Below, one piece after another: positions 56,282 to 64,000 of a DNA stretch of 64,000 bases. Below the pieces are notes generated by a model that saw only the letters and a list, made by a program, of their open reading frames with translations, searched no databases and was not told the DNA's origin. Each line of letters starts with the position of its first letter. The first letter of the stretch is position 1. Position numbers and translations under genes: made by a program. Location: contig JAGMWG010000015.1 in assembly GCA_020744225.1 (NCBI GenBank), positions 868,001-932,000 on the forward strand, in the 5' to 3' direction. The stretch comes from Paraphoma chrysanthemicola. Lineage: Eukaryota > Ascomycota > Dothideomycetes > Pleosporales > Phaeosphaeriaceae.

Positions 56282-58018
56282 ATGCCCTCGCAAAGTCCTG
56301 AACATTCGCTCAACGTCCTCGTCGCGCTCACCGACCCCTCCGCCTTCAAATTCGGGTGTGCGGTCGTCGCGCGCTTGAACCGCATCCACCACGTCTCGCT
56401 CCGCATCGTAGCATGCAACAGCTTCCCCACGTCAGCGCAAAGCAACATTCCTTCCTACCTAGAGCCTGTCTGGCAGACATATGATGTAAAAGGCAACACA
56501 ACACCTGCGTGGCAGCATGAAGACTTCATTGAAGAGAAGGTGGCGGAGTACTGCTCGTGGGCAGACCTGCTGGTGCTCGCGCCACTCGACGCCGAGAACA
56601 TCGCACAAATGCTGCATGGCCTGACCAGCAATCTGCACTTGCAAATATTGCGCAGCTGGGATGTGTCGAAGAAGATTATGCTCATACCAGCCATGTCGAC
56701 GCTGATGTGGGAGAATCCTATGTCAAAGAAGCAGATTAGCAAGATTCGGCGAAAGTGGAACTGGATTCGCGTGCTGCCTCCATTCCTGTGGTCCTTCGAC
56801 CAGGCCGGCCGCAAGTACCTACCATGGGAGGGACACAAGGCATTCAATGAGGCGATACAAACACAGATCGACCTGATGGCTGTTGGTGATCGTACGATCG
56901 CACTGCCGATTGCACACATGCCTACACTGACTCCAACGAAGAGCAAGGGACCTCGCCTCCCACCTGAGCTCTGGTCCATCATCCTTGAGTTCACACAAGA
57001 CTGGGAGCTGGCGACCACCCTCAACGTGCACACCAATCTACCCGTCCCTCCAGAGTGGCGACAGTCCGCCAGCCAAGACGGACCCAAAACTCAGATGCAG
57101 AAGCTGGAATGGACGCTCTTGACCTGTCACTACTCGGAGATCAAGAAGCTACTAGACACAGAGCACCCCACACGCATCTCACGCGTGTGTCTCGAGCTCA
57201 TCATGCGCTTCGCCATGGTTCCCATCCTCGCACACCTAGAACACTACCACAAAGACCTCTTTTGGGGCACCTTTGGCCACACCTTTCTCCCGCACAAGGC
57301 CTCCGTCTTCGGCAAGACCGAGATCCTCGAGTACTGGCGCACATCCCCCACGTTCCTCACCAAAGAATACTCCGCCGACGCAATCGACAACGCGAGCCGC
57401 ACCAACTCGGTACAAGTCCTCAACTGGTGGTACGACTCAGGCCTGCCGCTCAAATACACCGAAGCCGCGCTCGAACAAGCAAGTTCACAAGGCCACATCC
57501 AAGTCCTAAAATGGTGGCAAGACCACAGCCGCTACCGCACCACCCCCACCACGTCCGACGACGACACCAAACCCGGAGACCCAAAGGCCCACCGCGAACT
57601 CAAGCTCAAAGTCGGTAAATCAATCACCTACGCCACTCAATCGGGCTGCCTCTCCGCCATACAATTCTGGGTCGATTCCGGCATCCCCTTCTCGCACGAA
57701 GACACCATTGCCAAAATCGCTTCTACCCACGGACACACGCGCATCCTCGACTACTGGCGCAAACTGCGCGGCGAGAAGATGCTCTTCGACAACCAGGTTC
57801 TTGTCGGCCCTACGAAAATGGGCCACGCGGACGTGCTCGAGTGGTGGAAGCGCAGCGGGTTGCGAGTCGAGTACAAGACGTGCGATATTGAAGAGGCGCT
57901 CGAGGATGGTGTTGAGGGGGAGCGGGGCGAGGATGTGCGGCGCTGGTGGGCGTTGAATGGGTTGAATCTGGGAGTCGGGACGAGTGAGTGGATGAGGGTT
58001 AAGGTGTTGGGGTCTTGA
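56282..58018 (+). CDS. PPCDC/Hal3-like flavoprotein domain fused to F-box-like and ankyrin-like regions
   Basis: Single exon, 578 residues from the ATG at 56282. Residues about 10-180 resemble phosphopantothenoylcysteine decarboxylase: NVLVALTDPSAFKFG, SWADLLVLAPLDAENIAQMLHGLTSNL, RSWD and IPAMSTLMWENPM. Residues about 225-245 read LPPELWSIILEFTQDW, an F-box-like helix. The second half has five or six ankyrin-like helical units with a WW/YW signature (AIDNASRTNSVQVLNWWYDSGLPL, ALEQASSQGHIQVLKWWQ, IASTHGHTRILDYWRK, GHADVLEWWKRSGL). Three catalytic positions of plant PPCDC are changed: the active-site His before WAD is Val, Asn in PAMNT is Ser139, and the ACGD loop with the reactive Cys is missing. 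It is likely a non-catalytic ligand- or partner-binding protein. The whole arrangement is unusual. Confidence 0.72.
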   Translation: MPSQSPEHSLNVLVALTDPSAFKFGCAVVARLNRIHHVSLRIVACNSFPTSAQSNIPSYLEPVWQTYDVKGNTTPAWQHEDFIEEKVAEYCSWADLLVLAPLDAENIAQMLHGLTSNLHLQILRSWDVSKKIMLIPAMSTLMWENPMSKKQISKIRRKWNWIRVLPPFLWSFDQAGRKYLPWEGHKAFNEAIQTQIDLMAVGDRTIALPIAHMPTLTPTKSKGPRLPPELWSIILEFTQDWELATTLNVHTNLPVPPEWRQSASQDGPKTQMQKLEWTLLTCHYSEIKKLLDTEHPTRISRVCLELIMRFAMVPILAHLEHYHKDLFWGTFGHTFLPHKASVFGKTEILEYWRTSPTFLTKEYSADAIDNASRTNSVQVLNWWYDSGLPLKYTEAALEQASSQGHIQVLKWWQDHSRYRTTPTTSDDDTKPGDPKAHRELKLKVGKSITYATQSGCLSAIQFWVDSGIPFSHEDTIAKIASTHGHTRILDYWRKLRGEKMLFDNQVLVGPTKMGHADVLEWWKRSGLRVEYKTCDIEEALEDGVEGERGEDVRRWWALNGLNLGVGTSEWMRVKVLGS

Positions 58019-58780
58019 TTGCTGGCGGGTGGGTTCGCGGGTGTTTTTGAGAGATAGGGAAAGAAGGGTATTGTTGTTCGGAATGAAGAAACTAGGTACA
58101 GGTGGTTTGATATAGCATAGCGATACGGCGTTTGGACGCAGGAGCGTTGGTACGAAAGGCGTCAAATCACAACAGATTTTTAAATAGAATTAAGTCAGAC
58201 GCTCTCGCAAGATCTCCTTACGTGGCGTCAATTCGATTTCAAGAGACTGTATCCCATAGGCAGCGCGAGAAGCCTCGATTCGTATCGTCAATCTTTTTTC
58301 ATTTGCGTGGTGCACAACATTGCATATTTTCTTACCGTCATGCTCTTACGGTAGAGAGAAAAGTCGTGATGGTCTGCAGAAACGAACAGCCAAATAAGTC
58401 TCGATGTTCCTACAAAGTATCGTGGACGATGTTTACCATTAGCAATTCGTGCTGGTTTGAAGAGATAGATTCAGTCGAAGGTGGCCAGTCCATTTCACGT
58501 GGAACGTCATCGAAATTGTGGAAGAATGGCGGTGTGAAGATTAAATTGGTCTATAATCCGTCTGTCATGCTGGCAAAGGACGCCCAACCAAGACTGTGCC
58601 TGACGGACATATTCCGCGATATGTTGAAAGCGTCCATGTACTCCCTCTAGATGTTCCCAGCCAGGATCAATCCCGAGGTATTGTCTGAACCGGGCTATGT
58701 GTATTGTGTGGTCGTGGTCGTAATCGTCGTCGTAGTCAAAGGTCGCTTAACCTTTGACGGTCAACCCGACTGCCCGACGC
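58019..58780. other. intergenic region, 3' flanks of convergent genes
   Basis: 762 bp. A plus-strand 172-codon frame (58132-58650) begins with a non-ATG codon and has no protein-like pattern. A GTCGTGGTCGTAATCGTCGTCG repeat-like stretch lies near 58709-58735. Nothing else is seen. Confidence 0.5.
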
Positions 58781-59557
58781 TCAGATGGCAATGCCCTCCT
58801 TCTGGGACTGACCTTGCAGATACTTGTAGGCACCGAAAGCAAGAGCACCGCCGAGGAGGATGATGGCATAGAGGCCAACGCCTGTGGAGGCACCATCGGT
58901 AGCGACGGACGACGAGCTTGGTTGCGAGTAGCTCTTGGGCTTGGGGTCTCCGTCCTGCTCATTCGTTAGCACATGTGCAACTGCCTGCACGCTCTGCCGA
59001 GCGCATATCCCGACGCAAAGGCGCCCAGTTTTTATGACGGGAGTATCCCGAGTTTTCCCCATAACCTCGGCCGACAATTTGACACGAGCCGCAAAAGTGA
59101 GGGGAGCGATCCGGGGAGGTTCCATGGGGATCTCGTGCGCGGATCTAGCCTGGGGATTGTATGGAGGGAGCGTCTTACCTGTCGCTTCAGCTTTCCGACG
59201 AGTAGTCCATCGAGGATCTCGCGAGCTTCGTCCGAGTGGCCGACATCCTCGAATGCCTCTGTCGAGTCCTGGCCGCCGACGTCGAGGAGAACTTCCTCAC
59301 CACCTCTGTAGCCTGATGTCAGCAATTGTCGTGGCTTTGTTGCCTGGTAATAGCGCTGAGTCGTGGATGGTGGGGTGTTTCGAAATATTGTGTGAGAAAC
59401 TATGGGGACGCTTCCACATTGCGCACAGGGAATGAACGTACGGGTGCTCGTCGACGAAGCTCGACGCGTTGTAGACCTTGTCGTGGACAACAATGTACAG
59501 GTCCTTCTTGGTGTTGTGCTCCGAGACGTCGGAGTAGGTAAATTCCTTGTCGGACAT
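58781..59557 (-). CDS. CYB5: tail-anchored cytochrome b5
   Basis: ER haem protein that gives electrons to desaturases, hydroxylases and sterol enzymes. Three exons: 59557-59442, 59305-59179, 58954-58781; 138 residues, normal for microsomal b5. It starts MSDKEFTYSDVSEHNTKKDLY, and the haem-axial HPGG motif is assembled across intron 1 (DEHP then GGEEVLLDVGGQD). The second haem His lies in DVGHSDEA. A Ser-rich linker leads to a single C-terminal helix (GLYAIILLGGALAFGAYKYL) with a short polar end, a tail-anchor. The second intron is 224 nt, the longest in the window. Confidence 0.93.
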
Positions 59558-60210
59558 TGTGGATATGTGTAAGAAATTCGAGAGTGGTAGGGGGAAGCGG
59601 TGAGGAGAGATGGAAGGCGCGCTCGTCGAAGAAGGTGCGTGCGAGGAGAGGCGAATCGAGCAAGGTTATTCGGTAACCGAGGCAGGTGCTGAGGTGAGGT
59701 GGGAGGAGAAGAGCAGGCAGGCGGTGGGATAAGACGTTATTTGGTGTTCTTCTCAGCAACGGAATTGATTGGCGGCGAGGCGGTCCAAGTACTCAACTAA
59801 TCCCACTTCCGCGATTGGCCGCTGCGATTCCCACCTCCAGAATGGGCAGCTAGATCCTGTGCCTACTTCTGTGTGGGGCCGCAAGTCAAGCACCGCGGGG
59901 CAGTCAATTCCGCCCTGATTTCCGCGACTGTTAGCTCATTGAGGGAGCCAAGGAAGCCATATCCAGCTGTTGAGCTGTCCATATTCAGCATTTCGGGTTC
60001 AACTGCGAAGCTGATGCTTCATGACTTCCAATGCGTCCCAGTCCATACCAAGCATAACTTGTCGTGCCCACCACCGTATTGAGTAGGGTGTGTCCATTGA
60101 AATGCCAGTTAATTGCAAACGTGTATGAGCGAAGAAGGAACGAAGAAGCCGATGCACTATCGACCAGGGTATCATTGAATTCTATCACACTTTCCCACTG
60201 TACAATAGTC
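59558..60210. other. intergenic region, CYB5 promoter and ENP2 3' flank
   Basis: 653 bp. The first 200 bp upstream of CYB5 are G/A-rich on the plus strand, that is C/T-rich in the direction of CYB5 transcription, as expected for a fungal 5' UTR. Nothing else is recognised. Confidence 0.5.
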
Positions 60211-62439
60211 CTACATGCCTCTGAAAGCATTATTGCTCGCACTGCGCCTGTCCTTATCTCTCCTCCGATCATGTCGTTGTCCAGTCGCATCATCCGGACG
60301 CTTCTTCTGCTTCTTCTCAGGCGCGAATGTGATCTCGCGCTCGCCGACCACAGTGGTATTGCCTCTATCTGCGGTTGATGCTCGTTCCTTGAGCTTGGAC
60401 ACTCGCGATCCAAATGATTTGTCGCGCGTCGGCCCAGCTTTCCGTGCCTTCGATGAAGACACAACCATGTCTGGCCCTTTCTGTGACCTATGCCCAGCTT
60501 TCTTGTAGCTGGAAGACGAAATGCGTCCATTGTCTTCTTTCTGTACCTTCTTGACGGGTCGGACCTGTTCGGCTTCCGAGTCGTCGGAAGTATCTTCCTC
60601 CGAGGATCCTTTGCGGGGATCCAGCTCTTCTTGTTCGGCCGCAGTAAGGCCCTTCGGGATCTTCGTGCTGGGATTGAGAGCTTGGAACTCATGCGACTGC
60701 TCGTCAATTTCGAAGTCTTCATCCTCGAACAGCTTCGCGAAACGAGGATCGTTGAGCACACCATCTGCAGGTGTCTTTTCGGCACCAGTCTCACCGACGG
60801 CGGGCGCTTTGTCGGCATCGATCATGTCATCGTCGCCTCCCTTCTTGAGCACTCGCTTCGCTCTCCTCCGTTCTTCCTTATCCTGTCGCTCTAGGATCTT
60901 CTCGGCAAGCTTCCTGTTGACCTTCACTGTTACCTTCTTGTTGCCACGGATCCTGCTGTCTCGCTCCTTGTTGATCTTCTCGCTAATACTCTTCGCCCGC
61001 TGCTCTTGTATCAAGTCAGGGTTGGAGATGAGTCTAGCCTCCTCATACAGCTTCTGTCCAACAAAGTAACCGTGCATGTATGGCCGTAACAGGTTTGTAG
61101 TGCCAACTAAGTGATCAAGGTTTAATTGTTGCAGTTGCGGCATGGTCAAGAACTTGAAGTTGTCGTACACCTCACCAGCCGCACCCTTGCCGAAAGCATT
61201 CGGGTCGTTGGGGTCCTCGGCCATCTCTTCCACGATGTTGTCCAAAAATGCGCACCACTTTGGTGCTGGGCCTAGTTGTGGAATAAAGAACGAGTGTTGC
61301 TGCTTCCCTTCGTTCGCAGTGAGAAGCATGCCGCTGTCCTTGACCCATTCCACGTGGTTGAGGTCAACAGCAGGCTCCACGGACGTCCACGACGCGCCGT
61401 CTCGGGGGTTCCAAATTTTAATGATGCGCTTATCAGCTGTCAAAATCTTCGGCTCTGCGGTTTGGGCTCGGGTGGATGTGTTTGACTCGAGATATATGAT
61501 GTTCTTGATCGGGAAACCGTAGCCTTGATCCTTCTTTAGTAGTGGTGTCGGTGATCGCATGTCGTAAAGATGCACTATGCCGTTCGAATTGCCGACGGCC
61601 AGCTCCATGCCCGATCGGTGGTAAGTCAAAGCGCTGATCTCTGCTCGTCCCTCGAACGAGTCCTGTGGTGCTGAAAGTATGCCAACCCTGTTCCGCGATC
61701 GAGAGTCCCAGAACTCGACTGTTCCAAGCGACGTCCCGAATGCCAGAAGGTTGTGGCTCTCTTCTGCAATTGCACCTGTGTTGACCGCGCCGGCATCAAT
61801 TCCACCCTGCAGAGTGCTTGTCCCCGCAGAAATGTCGTCTCCTCCTACATCGATCTCGTAGCTTCTCATGAACCGTCCCACTTCGAGATTGAGCCTGTAG
61901 CACTCTCCGAGACCCTCGGCATTCACACCGACGGATGGCACTAGACACTCGGCCGACCGCCTGTCGTAGATCAAGTCTCTCCCATAACGTGGTATGCGCG
62001 TAGAATAGTGCAGGCCGCCGCTCGTGTGGAATTCGATGACTCGGTCGGATTGGAGGTGCATGCTCTTGGTGTAGTCGCTGGAAAGCAGGCGAAAGGTTTG
62101 GTTTAGAGTGTTCGTATGGCGGGCGAAGGAGAGTGAAAGATGTGGTAGGTAGTGGACGTGTATTTGCGGCTAGCGAACGTTAGTTGCGCCCTCAGCTTAT
62201 TTGTCGCGAGATCGCACCTTGTATGTGCCTGTGGACATGACCCAGTCGCCATCTTCGCTAACCCTCACACACTGGCTGGCTTCCTCGAAGTCAAAATCTT
62301 GCAGCAACTCCACGCGGTTCGCAAACTCTGGATCATTTTTGAGACTTCTCTTCCGCTGTCGTATCAGCCACTCGGGAAGAGGGCGCGCCTCGCTGCCACT
62401 GATAGTGTAGACAGGCACGGCAGAATTGCTGATCTTCAT
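60211..62439 (-). CDS. ENP2: nucleolar WD-repeat protein ENP2 (NOL10)
   Basis: ENP2 is a nucleolar factor for 18S rRNA processing in the small-subunit processome. Exon 1 is 62439-62218, a 48-nt intron is 62217-62170 with a CTAAC branch point, and exon 2 is 62169-60211; 726 residues (yeast 707). It starts MKISNSAVPVYTISG, typical of the family. The N-terminal WD region contains DYTKSMHLQSDRVIEFHTSGG, YRLNLEVGRFMRSYEID, GTVEFWDSRSR and VHLYDMRSP, and the middle has KGAAGEVYDNFKFLT. The C-terminal 250 residues are basic/acidic with KVTVKVNRKLAEKIL and FEDEDFEIDEQSHEF, characteristic of ENP2. The end is Lys/Arg-rich. Confidence 0.95.
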
Positions 62440-63743
62440 GGTCGAGGTGGGATTGGCGGGCGAGTGAAGTGCTGCGCGCAGAAAGACGAAGCATGGGTTC
62501 GAGAATAAAAGTTTAAGTGGGTCTGCGATCAGCCCCGCTGTGATTGGAGAACAGTGCATCGCACTAGCGCAACCACGAAGTACCTAGTCAGCATTCGCGC
62601 ACGACCCAAAAGGCACTTCTACCATTAATTTGCATACTCAACTAGAGTCCGGAAGAAGCATTTAAAGTTCTAGTTGCAAGCCGAAATGTAGTCACATAAT
62701 CTGAAAACAAACAACAAGCTCTAAGAGAGATGCTTCTCCACTGGGCAGGTTCAATGTATCACTTTGCAGGTGGCATTCTTGCAAACGCTTCCACAATCAC
62801 TTCGCTGCAATTTTGGAGAAGGCTGATGCTAATTTATCCTCTCATCTTATGATGTATCAGCATTTGGAGTTCAAGTAAACAGGCCGCCCTGGTCGGTCGC
62901 ACTCATTGCCTGCGATCACAAGCTGAGATGCGCTGCGAGTTTTTCACGCTGACATGAGAACCAACTCTGGCTTACTGGGGTGCCGAGAAGCTATTGATAC
63001 TGAACGTAGAAGCATGTTACTGGGTTGTGTGTTATTTCGCCGAAGTCGACCACTTGCATGCACATAACTCTCTGCCCTCAATTTTTACTGCCAGGTAACC
63101 TCCGTTTTCGGACGCAGACCACGAAGATGTATTTGACGCAGGGCCATCCTCTTGCAAGACATTCGCAATCATGTCATAATGACAGTGATCATTCCTCTCT
63201 ATTGGCAGTATACTCCGACATGTCAGGGTATGTGGACGGGGTTCGGGATGGCGGGCACTGTCGGTTACGAAATGTCGTTCGCGTGCAAACCGCACGGACC
63301 CGCCCTCTTCGGACGCTAGACAGGCGCGTGCCGCTCACGGCCATCATACCAACTCTCAGCCGCGACGCTGCTAGACATCGCAGCTGCCCACCAACGCACC
63401 TTTTACTAGCATCAGTCTCGAGGCTGTTGCCTCAGGCGCTTGGCGATCACTTATCCTGCCCTTCGCGCACACGCGAACACGTATTGGAGCCCCGGCACCT
63501 CCACCTTCCCGGCGGCTGACTGCGGCAACCATGCAACTACGAACCAAGCGAACAGACCATGCGATGCGAATAGTCTACACCGTCCCGTTCACCATCAGCG
63601 TCACCTCATAACACGTACTTTCGCAGTCATTCCTGTGGTAATAGTGGATTTTATGAAGGTCTACAGCGCGCTATTGGGAGTGATTACACGACGCGGTTAT
63701 CATAGGAACGTTCCATGATTCGTAGAGGGCGCCAGTCTCTCTA
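62440..63743. other. intergenic region, nothing recognised
   Basis: 1.3 kb between divergent genes ENP2 and the right-edge gene. A plus-strand frame at 63025-63519 is Arg/His/Cys-rich and looks random. No repeat or RNA gene is seen. Confidence 0.45.
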
Positions 63744-64000
63744 ATGGAATTTCTCAAGACGTGCAGCACGAATGCGCAAGCTATTGTACGGGTGAAATCA
63801 CGGAGAGAACGCGCTATGCTAACAACTTCCAGGGAGAATACGAGGCTATCGCGTACCAGGCCTTCTCACTTGCGCGCGACGCTTCACATCCCACTTCCCC
63901 CACACCCGACTGGTCTTCGTCCGACGATGTCCGCGCAGTCGAGGCACAACTGCGCCAACTGCACCAGCTCGTCACACAAGATGCATCCCGGCCATGGCTG
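63744..64000 (+). CDS. unidentified gene, 5' part (runs off right edge)
   Basis: A 14-codon first exon (63744-63785, MEFLKTCSTNAQAI) is joined in phase to an open exon from 63833 to the window end by a 47-nt intron with an excellent TGCTAAC branch point and CAG acceptor; the donor is GTACGG. The combined 70 residues read GEYEAIAYQAFSLARDASH then VRAVEAQLRQLHQLV, protein-like and helical. The family is not recognised. The exact first exon is less certain than the second. Confidence 0.6.
   Translation, partial: MEFLKTCSTNAQAIVRVKSRRERAMLTTSRENTRLSRTRPSHLRATLHIPLPPHPTGLRPTMSAQSRHNCANCTSSSHKMHPGHG

Noticed and set aside
58132..58650. 172-codon plus-strand ORF downstream of the flavoprotein fusion
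   Set aside because: Starts with a non-ATG codon, random-looking composition, lies in the 3' flank of two convergent genes.
1..64000. tRNA, 5S rRNA or CRISPR elements
   Set aside because: Reading for B-box-like and repeat-spacer patterns gave nothing convincing; a dedicated scan would be needed to exclude single tRNA genes.

Overview
The window is nuclear DNA of a filamentous ascomycete. The evidence is short introns (about 40-130 nt, one of 224 nt) with GTAAGT/GTATGT-type donors, CTAAC/CTGAC branch points and YAG acceptors, gene spacing of a few hundred bases, and fungal gene families: a hybrid phytochrome histidine kinase, a STAND/ankyrin protein, NmrA-like and GPI-anchored secreted proteins. 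A dothideomycete-like origin is a guess from the overall gene repertoire; nothing here proves it. No rRNA, tRNA, CRISPR array or intact transposon was recognised.

Layout. 0-6 kb: the 5' part of a LUC7 splicing factor, divergent from GPI16 (GPI transamidase), then a CorA-like membrane protein with a hexapeptide minisatellite and a small Cys-rich secreted protein. 6-11.6 kb: a coiled-coil membrane protein, a kinase-like remnant, a C2H2 zinc-finger gene and a small hypothetical. 11.7-21.1 kb: housekeeping RNA genes, namely MAK5 helicase divergent from TRM7 tRNA methyltransferase, an acidic hypothetical, and the multi-KH protein vigilin/SCP160. 22-28.6 kb: a medium-chain dehydrogenase and a STE20/PAK kinase.

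30.4-37.3 kb is the standout. Splicing was worked out by hand for a complete GDP-L-fucose pathway: GDP-mannose 4,6-dehydratase (7 exons, 360 aa) divergently paired with GDP-L-fucose synthase (8 exons, 332 aa). They sit next to an MFS sugar transporter (8 exons, 498 aa) and an unrecognised 470-aa protein carrying a GPRTGSLD motif, a candidate sugar-transfer enzyme. All four reading frames are intact after splicing, although several look broken as raw ORFs. The inferred flow is GDP-mannose to GDP-4-keto-6-deoxymannose to GDP-L-fucose, with the transporter and the unknown protein as possible uptake and transfer functions. A 1446-aa STAND P-loop/ankyrin protein lies just downstream.

43-52 kb: HSE1 (ESCRT-0), a small secreted protein, and a 1503-aa phytochrome. 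54-64 kb: an NmrA-like protein, a fusion of a catalytically degenerate PPCDC/Hal3-like flavoprotein domain with F-box-like and ankyrin-like regions, tail-anchored cytochrome b5, the nucleolar WD protein ENP2, and the start of an unidentified gene at the right edge.

Gene boundaries and splice sites are predictions from sequence signals and frame continuity. No database search was possible.
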